Shown one piece after another: positions 37,403-48,000 of a DNA stretch of 64,000 bases. Both the position numbers and the translations under genes were made by a program. The stretch comes from Laspinema olomoucense D3b (GTDB lineage: Bacteria > Cyanobacteriota > Cyanobacteriia > Cyanobacteriales > Laspinemataceae). Every line of letters begins with the position of its first letter. The first letter of the stretch is position 1. The notes beneath the pieces were generated by a model. The model was not told where the DNA came from. It made no database searches and saw nothing but the letters and a program-made list of their open reading frames with translations. The DNA is taken from NCBI RefSeq assembly GCF_025370785.1, contig NZ_JAMXFA010000006.1, positions 30,824-94,823 on the forward strand, read 5' to 3'.

Positions 37403-38215
37403 ATGACTAAAGCTGAACTCACCCCAGAACTGCAAAATCCCATAGGGGTGGAGGAGGAATGGACTCCCCCGATGCCTCCTACGGATTTAATTTTTGATGA
37501 TGGAGAACCCTTGGAAAGTAATCGTCACCGGATCGCCATGAATGTACTGATTGCCGCAGTGCATGAAGCCTTTGCTGGGCGGCAAGACTATTTTACTGGG
37601 GGCAATATGTTCGTCTATTTTAGTAGCGAACAAGCCCGAAATCGGGATTTTAAAGGCCCGGATTTTTTTGTCACCCTTGATGTTGATGGGACAAAGGAAC
37701 GGCAAGGGTGGGTCGTTTGGGAAGAAGAAGGACGCTATCCCAATGTGATTGTAGAGTTCCTCTCCCCCTCTACAGCGCGCGAGGATCTCGGGCATAAAAA
37801 GGACATTTATGAACGGGTTTTTAGACTCCCTGATTATTTTGTTTATGACCCATTTGCGCCTGATTCATTGCGGGGATGGCGGTTAACGGGACAAGGGTAT
37901 GAGGAGTTACCTAAGGACGATCGCGGTTGGTTATGGTGCAATTCTCTCGGGTTTTGGTTGGGAACTTGGGAGGGAACATTGCAACAGGAAACAGCAACTT
38001 GGTTAAGGTTTTTTGATGGCGAGGGAAGTTTGATTTTGTTGCCCGAAGAACTGGCTAAAATTGAACGCCAACGGGCTGAGGATGAACGCCAACGGGCTGA
38101 GGATGAACGCCAACGGGCTGAGGATGAACGCCAACGGGCTGAGGAAGCCCTCTCGGAATTGGAGGCACTTAAAGCGCGACTGCGGGAGAAGGGCATCGAT
38201 TTAGAATCCCTATAA
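37403..38215 (+). CDS. Uma2 family protein (PD-(D/E)XK nuclease fold) with repeat tail
   Basis: 270 residues from ATG 37403 (the TTG at 37388 is less likely). Motifs of the fold: GPDFFVTLDVDGTKERQGWV, then NVIVEFLSPSTAREDLGHKK, the Glu/Lys core, and IYERVFRLPDYFVYDPF. Uma2 proteins are abundant in cyanobacteria; they have a nuclease-like fold but no settled function. The C-terminus (from about residue 220) is a helical repeat encoded by four 21-base units at 38063-38146, each giving ERQRAED or ERQRAEE, then a coiled coil. A strong terminator follows at 38246. Confidence 0.9.
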   Translation: MTKAELTPELQNPIGVEEEWTPPMPPTDLIFDDGEPLESNRHRIAMNVLIAAVHEAFAGRQDYFTGGNMFVYFSSEQARNRDFKGPDFFVTLDVDGTKERQGWVVWEEEGRYPNVIVEFLSPSTAREDLGHKKDIYERVFRLPDYFVYDPFAPDSLRGWRLTGQGYEELPKDDRGWLWCNSLGFWLGTWEGTLQQETATWLRFFDGEGSLILLPEELAKIERQRAEDERQRAEDERQRAEDERQRAEEALSELEALKARLREKGIDLESL

Positions 38216-38245
38216 TTGCGGTCATGTAATACTCATAAATTTCAA

Positions 38246-38281
38246 GTAGGGGCGATTGATAAATTGCCCCTACTTTTTTTG
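38246..38281 (+). terminator. Terminator after the Uma2 gene
   Basis: Arms GTAGGGGC and GCCCCTAC around an AT-rich loop, then TTTTTTT. Confidence 0.85.
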
Positions 38282-38344
38282 TAAATAGAACAGAAATAGA
38301 ACAGGATGTGATACAATTTGGAGGAATATAGGGACGCAGGCTGA

Positions 38345-39055
38345 TTAATTCAAGGGACGATTTTGAAGACGACGAATTTCGCGATCGACGCTGACGCCAA
38401 TTTTGAGGGCTTGATTGAGCAATCGCCCATATTCGGTAGCTTCGTCGCTAATTTTTAAGTGATTTAAGGTGGCTAGATTATTTTCTATTTTAGCAAATAA
38501 TTCATAGCGACGGTCGATGAGGTCTTGATTTTCTCGGAGAATTCTATCGGTTCGCAAGCTACCGAGTAAACTCTCGCGGGTGATGCAGAGGGCTTCAATA
38601 ACTTCCTGACGATCGCTGAGTTGGATGTTGGCCCCGGCTGCTTCTATTTTATCTAAAATATCGAGCGATCGCACGACTTCGTTATATTTTTGAATTTCAT
38701 CCAGAAGGGTTAAAAAGGTCTGGAATTTTTGCGATCGCCTCCATAAATACAAGTTAAGAAGAAGGGTCGCAACTCCAGCAATTCCGCCGGTGAATAGCAG
38801 AAAATAAAAGGTTGTCGCCATCTCTTGTCCAGAGAGTCCGGAATTGCGAACCATTAAAATTCCCAGGGGGGTGAGTAAAATGAAGAAGACGACCAAGATA
38901 AACAACTGGGCGATCGCAAAGGATAGGAGTTTGTTCAAATTTTGGAGGAAAGCAGGGCGGTAGGCTAGACTTAACCCAATATCATTCACATCTACCCCCG
39001 CGATCGCCTCTAGTTCGCTGTCGGTGACGATGGCACTTTCTAAATCGGGGCGCAT
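38345..39055 (-). CDS. Two-helix membrane protein, unknown function
   Basis: 236 residues from ATG 39055 (AGGAGG lies upstream, slightly far; a TTG at 39094 is an alternative). Two membrane helices: LSFAIAQLFILVVFFILLTP (about 45-64) and TTFYFLLFTGGIAGVATLLL (about 78-98). The rest is cytosolic and helical with QTFLTLLDEIQKYNEVVRSL and ASEATEYGRLLNQALKIG-like segments. It resembles cyanobacterial proteins known only as hypothetical. The gene upstream (39122-39796), also a membrane protein, may form an operon with it; they are 66 bases apart. Confidence 0.7.
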   Translation of the reverse strand: MRPDLESAIVTDSELEAIAGVDVNDIGLSLAYRPAFLQNLNKLLSFAIAQLFILVVFFILLTPLGILMVRNSGLSGQEMATTFYFLLFTGGIAGVATLLLNLYLWRRSQKFQTFLTLLDEIQKYNEVVRSLDILDKIEAAGANIQLSDRQEVIEALCITRESLLGSLRTDRILRENQDLIDRRYELFAKIENNLATLNHLKISDEATEYGRLLNQALKIGVSVDREIRRLQNRPLN

Positions 39056-39121
39056 AAACTCTTTAATCCTCCTATTCTCTCCTGATTTTGTCAAGGGTTA
39101 TACCCGGCGATCGCCCTGGGT

Positions 39122-39796
39122 TTAATAACCCAATAACCGCCCCACGATTTGCAAGACATTGACGTAAAAATTTCCTTCTAAATCTCTAAACAGTTGAAAA
39201 TCTCCGGAAGACCCAAAAAACGGTCTTAGGGTCCAAGCCATTTGGGTCCCCACAAAGGCATAGAGCAATAACCAAAATTGTAGCAATTTAGTTCGCGTAT
39301 CCTGCCCGGTTATTTCCGGTTCTGCTAGTAGCTGCATTCCTTCATAAAATAATTTGATGCCCAAAAATCCGGCTAACCCTAAAATGGCCACATTCAACAA
39401 CAGAAAAAAATCATAACTTTGGGTACTTATCAGGAAAAATAGGGTAATTGGGGCAAACCCAAAGAGGATGGCGCTCATAATGGCTTCCGCAGTCATCAGT
39501 AAGGTTAAATACTGGGTGAAACTCCGCTTTGAACCAAAAATGATACTAAAAATGTATAACGTCGGGAAGCAAATCAGCAAGGTTAGGAGATAAAGGGCCG
39601 GTAGTTTAAAAAACGAAGAAACAACTTGCATCCAACTATGAGATGCCCCGATAATTGCCCCATAGATTCCAAAAAAACCGGCACTCGATATCAATAAAGC
39701 AACGATTTTGTTGTTCAGCTTTATACCTTTGTGGATTTCTTCCAAAAAGGATTGGCGATCTTGAAGTAGTTTAACCAGCACTGAAAAGTAATTCAT
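39122..39796 (-). CDS. Polytopic membrane protein, unknown function
   Basis: 224 residues and mostly hydrophobic, with five or six membrane segments: IVALLISSAGFFGIYGAII, LYLLTLLICFPTLYIFSIIF, LLMTAEAIMSAILFGFAPIT, FLLLNVAILGLAGFLGI and LLQFWLLLYAFVGTQMAWTL. The N-terminal LQDRQSFLEEIHKGIKLNNK is a conserved-looking amphipathic helix. I believe this is a cyanobacterial family, sometimes given an unreliable WH2-type name; I would not use that name. It is alone with the neighbouring membrane-protein gene. Confidence 0.7.
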   Translation of the reverse strand: MNYFSVLVKLLQDRQSFLEEIHKGIKLNNKIVALLISSAGFFGIYGAIIGASHSWMQVVSSFFKLPALYLLTLLICFPTLYIFSIIFGSKRSFTQYLTLLMTAEAIMSAILFGFAPITLFFLISTQSYDFFLLLNVAILGLAGFLGIKLFYEGMQLLAEPEITGQDTRTKLLQFWLLLYAFVGTQMAWTLRPFFGSSGDFQLFRDLEGNFYVNVLQIVGRLLGY

Positions 39797-40059
39797 GATA
39801 CTTCCTGTCAGGTAAGGCTTTGGCTTTAATTTGGCGATTTTAGCATCTAGGTTCTGGACTGTCCGGAATTATTGCGAATTCTTAACAGTCGGTTGCAAAA
39901 AGTAATCAAGTCCGATGGGGCGATCGCCTGGGGTTGCTTCCTCGCCAAACCGGGAGATTGACCGTTGAGAGGTACATAAACTCCAAAAAAATTGACAAGC
40001 TTTTCTGAAAATGAATTAAAATAGCAAGAAACTGGTTTATTTTTTTAGGAGGTACGACC

Positions 40060-41007
40060 CTGAATCCCTCAGATTTTTCTGTCATTCCCGAACCCCCTGC
40101 CGGGTTTAAATCCGGGTTTATCGGGATTATCGGACGGCCCAATGTGGGCAAGTCTACCCTGATGAATCACCTGGTGGGACAAAAAATAGCGATTACTTCC
40201 CCAGTGGCGCAGACGACCCGAAACCGTTTACGGGGAATTTTAACAACGCCAGAGGCTCAATTTATTTTTGTGGATACTCCGGGGATTCACAAACCCCATC
40301 ACCAACTGGGAAAGGTGTTGGTGAAAAATGCGATCGGGGCCATTTCTACCGTGGATATCCTGCTGTTGATGGTGGATGGTTCGGTGGAAGCGGGGGGAGG
40401 CGATCGCTTTATTACGGAAATTTTGCTGCAAACCAAAACGCCGGTTATTCTCGGTTTAAATAAAATCGATTTACGGTCTAGTTTATCCCGTTCACGAGAT
40501 GTAGAAGTCATCGATCGCAGCTATCAGGAACTCGCGGACAACCTCAAGTGGCCGATCGCCAGATTCTCAGCCACTACTGGGGAGGGACTGCCGGATTTAT
40601 TAACTTTACTGCGCGATCGCTTAGAACCGGGCCCTTATTACTATCCCCCAGATTTAGTCACTGATCGACCGGAACGCTTTATTATTAGCGAACTGATTCG
40701 GGAACAAATTCTCTATTTAACCCGAGAAGAAGTGCCCCATTCCGTTGCCATTAGCCTGGATCTCATGGAAGAAACGAAGGATTTAACCCGGATTTTAGCA
40801 ACTATTTATGTAGAACGTCCCTCTCAAAAAGGAATTATTATCGGCAAAGGCGGACAAATGCTCAAAGCGATCGGGTCGGCGGCCCGAGAACAAATGCAAA
40901 AGCTCATTGAGGGTAAAGTTTATTTAGAAATCTTTGTCAAAGTCCAACCCAATTGGCGACAATCTCGCATTCAGTTGGCGGAGTTGGGGTATAAAATAGA
41001 AGATTAG
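40060..41007 (+). CDS. era: GTPase Era, probable CTG start
   Basis: 315 residues from CTG 40060. The frame holds no ATG, GTG or TTG between the stop at 40009-40011 and GTG 40144, and that GTG lies inside the Walker A motif, so the real start must be upstream. CTG 40060 sits six bases after AGGAGGT. GTPase motifs: GRPNVGKST (G1), DTPG in FVDTPGIHKPHHQ (G3) and NKID (G4). The KH domain is at the C-terminus (GIIIGKGGQMLKAIGSAARE). Era binds 16S rRNA during 30S assembly. A hairpin follows at 41051. Confidence 0.9.
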   Translation: MNPSDFSVIPEPPAGFKSGFIGIIGRPNVGKSTLMNHLVGQKIAITSPVAQTTRNRLRGILTTPEAQFIFVDTPGIHKPHHQLGKVLVKNAIGAISTVDILLLMVDGSVEAGGGDRFITEILLQTKTPVILGLNKIDLRSSLSRSRDVEVIDRSYQELADNLKWPIARFSATTGEGLPDLLTLLRDRLEPGPYYYPPDLVTDRPERFIISELIREQILYLTREEVPHSVAISLDLMEETKDLTRILATIYVERPSQKGIIIGKGGQMLKAIGSAAREQMQKLIEGKVYLEIFVKVQPNWRQSRIQLAELGYKIED

Positions 41008-41050
41008 AGCATCAAGACAGCATTCGATGTTTATCCAAGACGTAACCCTA

Positions 41051-41090
41051 ATTACAGATTCACTCCCAAATGTAGGAGTGAATCTGTAAT
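41051..41090 (+). terminator. Long hairpin after era
   Basis: Perfect 16-base arms ATTACAGATTCACTCC and the complement around an eight-base loop. No long T run follows. Confidence 0.65.
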
Positions 41091-41162
41091 CTTGTTCGGG
41101 GAATTTCATGCAATACTCATGCTGTAGTACAATGGGTGAGAGATTGAATCCGTGATGAACTG

Positions 41163-42809
41163 ATGGCCCGCATACCGACGATTAGCTTTGACCGGGGAAC
41201 TTTGTTGCTGCATCCACCACCGCGAGGTAAAGGGTGGATTGATTTTGCCACTTGGGATGAACGGGTGGAAAAGTTTCGCGTTCGTGCGATTGACTATCGT
41301 CCGTTGATTGAGGCGCTCAAAGCAGAAGGGACGGAATTTATTGACGAGGCGAAAGGGTTTGGACCGCTGGATCTGGTCCCGAGCTTTGAGATGCCACCTT
41401 ATCAACATCAGGAAGAGGCGCTGACGGCATGGAAACAGGCGGGACGATGGGGAGTGGTGGTGCTGCCGACTGCGGCAGGGAAGACGTATTTGGCCCAGTT
41501 GGCGATGCAGGCGACCCCGCGCACGACCCTGATTGTGGTGCCGACGTTAGATTTGATGCATCAGTGGTACGCGCATCTGGCAGCGGCGTTTCCTGATGTA
41601 GAGGTGGGGTTGTTGGGGGGTGGTTCTCGGGATAAAAGTCCGATTTTGGTGGCAACGTATGACAGTGCGGCGATCCATGCGGAGGCGTTGGGGAATCGCT
41701 ATGCGTCGATTGTGTTTGATGAGTGTCATCACTTGCCGACGGATTTTAATCGGGCGATCGCGGAATATTCGATCGCGCCTTATCGGTTGGGGTTAACGGC
41801 GACTCCTGAGCGATCGGATGGCAAACACGCGGATTTGACGCAGTTAATCGGTCCGGAAGTTTATCGCAAAACGGCGGAAGATTTAGCCGGTGGTGCTTTA
41901 GCAGAACATGAAATCGTCCAAATTAAAGTTAAACTCTCCAAGTTAGAACGAGATCGCTACGATCGGTTAATTAAAACGCGCAATGAGTTTTTGCAGCAAT
42001 CTCACATTGCCTTGGGCAGTCTTCAAGGATGGCAGCACTTTGTTCAAGCTTCGGCGCGATCGCCTGCGGGACGTCGGGCTATGTTAGCGCATCGGGAAGC
42101 CAAGGAAATCGCCCTGGGAACCGATGGAAAAATGCGGATTCTTGCGGATTTACTGGCGCAACATTCCCCGGAACGAATTCTAATTTTTACCGCAGATAAT
42201 GCTACGGTTTATCGCATTTCTCAGGACTTTTTAATTCCCGCCTTGACCCATCAAACTCCGGTCAAAGAACGTCACGAAATTTTGACTCGTTTTAAAGAAG
42301 GAATTTATAAAACGATTATCGCATCTCATGTTTTAAATGAAGGGGTAGATGTGCCAGATGCGAGAGTGGCAATCTTGCTCTCGGGAACGGGTTCGACCAG
42401 GGAGTATATTCAACGGTTAGGACGAATTCTACGCAAAGGAACCCAGAAAAATAAACGAGCAATTTTGTATGAAGTGGTGGCAGAAGATACAGCAGAGGAA
42501 GGGACCTCGCAACGGCGGCGTGGTCTTGGCCAAACGAGGCAAACCAACCCTCAAACCGGACCGAAACCGCCTGAGTCTAAACCCCAGCCATTAAAACTGC
42601 TACCGGGTTCCTCGCCGCCGACTCCCACGCCTACGCCGATTTATGGGGTGGGTAAAGCATCCAGGAAAAAAGCGGCAGAACGGGCCTCGGAATGGGGGGA
42701 GAAACCATCCAAATCCTCCGAACATTTGGAACAGGTTTCGAGTCCAGACTATCCAGAGAATGAGTTTCCTAAAAGCACTTCTGAATCGGACGAAGGAAGC
42801 GATAACTAG
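41163..42809 (+). CDS. XPB-like DEAD/DEAH-box helicase
   Basis: 548 residues. Helicase motifs in order: Q-motif region ALTAWKQAGRWGVVVLPTAA, Walker A GKTYLAQL, Walker B VFDECHHLP, motif III LTATPERSDGK, a thumb-like linker with KLSKLERDRYDRLIKTRNEF, motif IV-V ASHVLNEGVDVPDARVAILL, and motif VI EYIQRLGRILRKG. The N-terminal DRD-like segment (about 1-75) and RED-type motif match bacterial XPB homologues of SF2. The last 100 residues are Pro/Lys/Glu-rich and probably disordered. The role in repair or transcription is unproven. No nuclease partner is beside it. The next gene starts 13 bases downstream. Confidence 0.88.
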   Translation: MARIPTISFDRGTLLLHPPPRGKGWIDFATWDERVEKFRVRAIDYRPLIEALKAEGTEFIDEAKGFGPLDLVPSFEMPPYQHQEEALTAWKQAGRWGVVVLPTAAGKTYLAQLAMQATPRTTLIVVPTLDLMHQWYAHLAAAFPDVEVGLLGGGSRDKSPILVATYDSAAIHAEALGNRYASIVFDECHHLPTDFNRAIAEYSIAPYRLGLTATPERSDGKHADLTQLIGPEVYRKTAEDLAGGALAEHEIVQIKVKLSKLERDRYDRLIKTRNEFLQQSHIALGSLQGWQHFVQASARSPAGRRAMLAHREAKEIALGTDGKMRILADLLAQHSPERILIFTADNATVYRISQDFLIPALTHQTPVKERHEILTRFKEGIYKTIIASHVLNEGVDVPDARVAILLSGTGSTREYIQRLGRILRKGTQKNKRAILYEVVAEDTAEEGTSQRRRGLGQTRQTNPQTGPKPPESKPQPLKLLPGSSPPTPTPTPIYGVGKASRKKAAERASEWGEKPSKSSEHLEQVSSPDYPENEFPKSTSESDEGSDN

Positions 42810-42822
42810 CCTAGATAAATCT

Positions 42823-44979
42823 ATGAAAAAATCACTCGTAGGGACCGTGGGATTAGGGTTAGGGATGATGTTGTTCATGAGTGGCTGTAAGCTGTTGGAA
42901 CCCTTGGCGATCGCCCAGGGGGTGACTTGTCAGGATGAGCAGAATCAAGCTACTTACAACCGCCTGTTTGAATTACGCGATCGCGCTCAAAATCATATCC
43001 AATCCGGCAAACTGGAGCAGGCAGCAAAGGACCTGATTGAGCTATTTCAAGGGATGCAAACGGTCAGTCCTCGGCGAGATACAGTCCTATCTTTGATTGA
43101 AATCGTCACTGGCACTCAGGCACAAGAGGGGATGTTAGAAACCCTGGTTAATCGCCTAGTGGAACAGGGAAAGGGTTCTCAGGCGGTGTCAGTCCTGGAT
43201 GCGGCAGCGGGAGTGAGTAATAGTTTGGATACGGGATATAGCTATGGCAAAACCCGGACTTTGGCAGGAATTGCGCGGTTGTATATCCAAACTGAACAGC
43301 GCGATCGCGCCAGGACAACCCTCGCCCGTGCTATTTTAGCAGAAACGGGCATCCGAGGTGCGGCCTTTAAAACCAAGGGATTAAGTGAAATTGCCCGCAC
43401 TTATATTGCTCTAGGAGATACCCTTCAAGCCTCACAAATCCTGGGGCGATCGCTCCAGCAGGCTCAATCCATCGTCTATCAGGATGCCTACAGTCAAGCT
43501 TGGGATTTCCAACCCCTCGCCATTTATTATGGTCAAGTTGGACAATTGGATAAAGCTTTAGAGCTGGCTAGGACAATTCCTGAGCCTTATTATCGCAATG
43601 AGACTTTTGCCAGAATTGCCAAAGATGTGGCGGAGCAAGGTAACATTGAACGCGCCCATGAAATTGTTTTAAATGGCGTCAGTGACACGGAAATTAATGC
43701 CCGAGTTTTGGCAGAAATTGGGCTGCGATCGGCCAAACAGGGACAAAGCGATCGCGTGATTCCCTTATTTACAGAGGCTTTGCGTCAGGCCAATTTAATC
43801 TCGGATCCAAACACTCGTATGGTTGCCCTTTCCCCCATTTTAATCCACTATGCGGAAGCGGGATATCCGGACCGAGCTTTGCAGGAAATTACCCCCCTAG
43901 AAAGGCCGGAAATAAAAGCCAAAGTCCTCAGCGCTATTGCGATTGAATATGCCACCCAAGGACAACGGGAACAAGCTTCCACCATCGCCGGACAAGCTTT
44001 AGAAACCGTCGGGACAATTTCCGAAGCCCATGAACAACAATTTCTGCTGATGGACATGGTTAGAGATTATACTCGGTTGGGACTCTATGAAGTGGCAATT
44101 AAAGCTGCCCAACAAGTTCCTTATCCAGAAAAAAAACAGGCTCTTTTGTTAGCCTTGGCAACTGAAGCCGCAAACCGAGGGGATGATGAAATAGCGGTGA
44201 AGGCTGCGGAAATTATGCCGATCAACTTAGTTGCTGTGGCTTTTATCTATCAAAATATCGGCCAACTGGAACGGGGGAACGAACTCTTAAACCGAGGGAT
44301 AAAATCCATTGATTCCCTAGAAACTAACGAGCTAAAATTTGAAGCATTTGCCTCTCTTGTGGTAGAATATGCCAAAGCTGGACAACAGGCTAAAGCGGAA
44401 GAGTTATTTACCCAAGTCCTCTTAATCAGCAACCAGGTTCAAGAAAACTCTTATGCCTGGGTGACGGTATTTGACCGGCTTGTGGAGGGTGGACTGGATG
44501 ACTTGGCCTTGCAGCTAGTCCGCAGCATGAAGGAAGAATATTTCCAAAGCTCATTAATTAAGAGGCTGGTGGAAACGTTCATCCAAGGGGGACAAATTGA
44601 TAAAGCCTATCAGGCGATCGAGTTGTTGAAATCCCCGGCGGAAAAAGTTACGAATTTAATTGCTATTGCCGATCGCAGTCTGAAGGCGGGAGAGCAAGAT
44701 GTTGCTCGGGAAGCCTTAGACAAAGCCTTTGAGCTGGCACGGACCATTCCTGGGGAAGAATCTAATGTTATGAGATTTGGGGGACAGATGGATGCCGAGG
44801 GGAATTGGTTTGGTTACACCGAAGTAGAAGACCCGATGGATCGAGGGAGTTTGTATGAAGAAATCGCCATCCGGTTCGGGCAACTGGGAAAGAAGGACTC
44901 GGCGATGCAGGTGGTGCGATCGCTGCAAAGTCAGACCCTGCAAAACCAAGTGCTACAGCGGTTAGCCTGCTATCGGTAA
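42823..44979 (+). CDS. TPR-like repeat lipoprotein
   Basis: 718 residues from ATG 42823 (a longer frame from 42643 runs through the helicase gene). A lipoprotein signal (LVGTVGLGLGMMLFMSGC) sets Cys near residue 20, with a lipobox that is not perfect. The mature part is a long superhelix of about 20 TPR-like helical pairs, such as IARLYIQTEQRDRARTTLAR and EIARTYIALGDTLQASQILG. Several units recur with AxxYxxxGxxxxA patterns. It probably is a scaffold on the periplasmic face of the membrane. The start is 13 bases after the helicase stop, so cotranscription is likely, but a functional link is not obvious. Confidence 0.85.
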   Translation: MKKSLVGTVGLGLGMMLFMSGCKLLEPLAIAQGVTCQDEQNQATYNRLFELRDRAQNHIQSGKLEQAAKDLIELFQGMQTVSPRRDTVLSLIEIVTGTQAQEGMLETLVNRLVEQGKGSQAVSVLDAAAGVSNSLDTGYSYGKTRTLAGIARLYIQTEQRDRARTTLARAILAETGIRGAAFKTKGLSEIARTYIALGDTLQASQILGRSLQQAQSIVYQDAYSQAWDFQPLAIYYGQVGQLDKALELARTIPEPYYRNETFARIAKDVAEQGNIERAHEIVLNGVSDTEINARVLAEIGLRSAKQGQSDRVIPLFTEALRQANLISDPNTRMVALSPILIHYAEAGYPDRALQEITPLERPEIKAKVLSAIAIEYATQGQREQASTIAGQALETVGTISEAHEQQFLLMDMVRDYTRLGLYEVAIKAAQQVPYPEKKQALLLALATEAANRGDDEIAVKAAEIMPINLVAVAFIYQNIGQLERGNELLNRGIKSIDSLETNELKFEAFASLVVEYAKAGQQAKAEELFTQVLLISNQVQENSYAWVTVFDRLVEGGLDDLALQLVRSMKEEYFQSSLIKRLVETFIQGGQIDKAYQAIELLKSPAEKVTNLIAIADRSLKAGEQDVAREALDKAFELARTIPGEESNVMRFGGQMDAEGNWFGYTEVEDPMDRGSLYEEIAIRFGQLGKKDSAMQVVRSLQSQTLQNQVLQRLACYR

Positions 44980-45007
44980 ATCCCCCAGGCGATCGCCTCT
45001 CCCCGGA

Positions 45008-48000
45008 TTAAGGGGTATGACGCGATCGCACCGCAAGGCGTTCGACTACAGCGATTAACTCCGCTGTATCCAGAGGTTTCGGGAGGTGGATATCATATCC
45101 GGCTTTGAGGGCGCGGGTGCGGTCTTCTGACCGGGCATACGCTGTGACTGCGGCTGCGGGTAAATATCCCCCTTCCGATAATTCCATTCTTCTAATGTGA
45201 TGGATCAGGGTATATCCATCTTCTTCCGGCATGGCGATATCGGAAATTAGCACTTGGGGGTAAAATTGGGGAATCGCCATCAGGGCTTGGCGGACCGAGG
45301 CGGCTGCCTGGACCTGTGCACCGCACTCTTCCAGGACGAGAGTGAGTAAACCCCGTGCATCGGCTTCATCATCCACCACCAGCACCCTCACACCATCCAG
45401 AGAATTCTTGGCGTTTGACTCCTGGGCAGGCTGTAAACTGAGGGGATTAGATTCAGTCGGTTCTGGAAGCTCACACCGAGGCATCAGAGGCAGTTCCACC
45501 GTAAACATCGCACCTTGACCCAATCCAGGACTGTCCGCTGACACTGTACCCCCGTGCAGTTCCGTGAGGTGTCGCACGATCGCCAGTCCGAGTCCGAGTC
45601 CATTATAGGCGCGGGTGCTAGAACTGTCCGCCTGCCGGAAGCGATCAAAAACATAGGGCAGAAATTCTGGTTTAATCCCTTGCCCTGTATCCACAATGCA
45701 GATTTGTATAGAAGTTTGGAACTGCTCCAAAATCACCGTGACGCAGCCCTCTGGGGGGGTAAATTTAATGGCATTGGAGAGTAAGTTCCAGACAATTTGC
45801 TGCAAGCGATCGCGATCGCCAGAAACGGGACCGGCATGGCGATCTAGTTGTGTTTTCAGTTGAATATGTTTAGCCTCCGCAGCGGGACGAACCGACTCGA
45901 TCGCATCTTCAATCACCTTCAACAGGGAAACCGAGGTCACATTCAGACGTAATTTCCCCGTAATGATCCGGGATACATCCAGCAGATCCTCGATCAATTG
46001 AAACTGTAATCGGGCGTTGCGTTCGAGGGTTTCCAGGGCTAATCTCATTTTTTCCTCAGACAGTCGGCGATTGCGTAAAATCTGCGCCCATCCCAGAATG
46101 GAATTGAGGGGGGTTCGCAACTCGTGAGAGAGGGTCGCCAGAAACTCATCTTTGAGCCGGTTGGCATCTTGAGCTTCCCGATAGAGACGGGCATTATCTA
46201 AGGCGATCGCCGCCCGATGAGCCAGCTTTTCTGCCATAATCAGGTCGGTGTGATCATAGGAACGACTGCCCGCCTCTAACACAAACGTGATGGTTCCGAG
46301 GGTTTTTCCTCGGGCTTTGAGCGGTACACACATTCCGCTATGGAGGCGCAACTCGCGCAAAATTCGCAAATGTTCTGCATCCAATGCAGCCTCAACCAAC
46401 AGCGAGTCGGCAATATGCGGATACAGTTCCGATTGTCCCGTGCGCAGGACGTTAAGTTGCCCCGTTGTCATGTCTTTTTTCGGAGGGTAGCGGCGAAACA
46501 GTTCTTGGGCGAGTTCTTCTTTGGCGGGGTCCATGTGAGCTACCGCCAGCCGCTCAATTGTACCATCTTTGTCCACCACATCGATCGCACACCAATCTGC
46601 TATACTGGGGACCGTGAGATGAGCCAGACTATCCAGGGTGGTTTGGTAGTCGAGAGAATTCGCCAGAATACTGCTCGCGGTGGCTAAAAATCGCTCTTGC
46701 TGCTGCGATCGCTTGCGATCATCAATATCGGTAGCTGTTCCTAACCACTTGCGGAGGCGATCGCCCACTCCCGCGATCGGATTCATGCGGAGGATGTGCC
46801 AACGGTAGTGTCCTTCGGAACTCCGCAAGCGCACCTCTATTTCGTAGCCGGTTGCCGTAGTGAGAGCATTTCGCCAATGGGCGACAGCTTCTGAGCGATC
46901 GTGCGGATGAATCCACTCTAGGGCAGATCGTTGCAGAATTTGTTCTAAACTCAGCCCAATATAATTCACTCCACTGGGGTTGCAATATTCCAGTTTTCCT
47001 TGCAGCGTAAACAAAAATATCATTTGGGGGAGAGCTTCCGCTAGGGAGCGATACAGTTCTTCGCTGTTGCGGAGGGCTTCTTCGATCTGTTTCCGGTGGG
47101 TAATATCCACAAAAGCTCCCACCGTTCCTCGGGTTTGCCCATCTTCATCTAGGATCGGAGCGGCATAAGTTAGGAACTCGATCACTCTCCCATCTTCATG
47201 GATAGCATCCACTTCAAACTCTAGCACTTCGACCTGATGTTTAGCCGCATAACGCATAGGAAGCTCGTCGGGAGCCAGTTCCCGCCCGTTGTGGTACAGC
47301 TTAAATCCATGTGTCCTGGCTTCAGGTAGGGGGTTAAAATGGGGAACACTCGGCGATGAAATTCCTAAATTGTGAGCCAGAACCGAATTAAACCGGATCT
47401 TTTCACAGTGAGGATCTTCCGAAATGGCAATCCCAATGGGGATAAACTTGAGCAGGGTTTGTAACTCTTTAACCCGGCGCTTCAAGGTACGATTCAGCTT
47501 GAGAATTTCGCTCTGTGCCCACTGACGCAAGGTGATATCGGTTGTAGCGCCGATCCATTTATAGGGTTGTCCCTGCTCATCCCACAAAGCCGTTCCCCGA
47601 TCGCTCCAGTAAAGATAAATCCCATCGGCCCTTTGGATTTGGTACTCTTCATCAAAGGGCTCTCGGGTCTGTAAATGCCGGTCTATCGCATTTTCGACTC
47701 GCTCGCGATCGCTCGGATGGAGGCGATCGAGCCAAGCTTGGCGAGTGCGGGCAAATGGGACCGCCTCATATCCGAGTTGGTCGTCAATGTTCCCAAACCA
47801 TTCCACTCGTCCCGTGGCAATATCCCATTCATAGATGAGATCACTCGTATTTTCCGCTGCAATACGAAACCGTTCCGTGGATTGGCGCAAGGCAGCTTCA
47901 GCAGCGTAGCGATCGCTGATATCAATGCCCGTGGCGATGATATACTCCATCTCCCCTTGGGCATCGCACAATACCGTATTCGACCAGGCGATCGCTCGTC

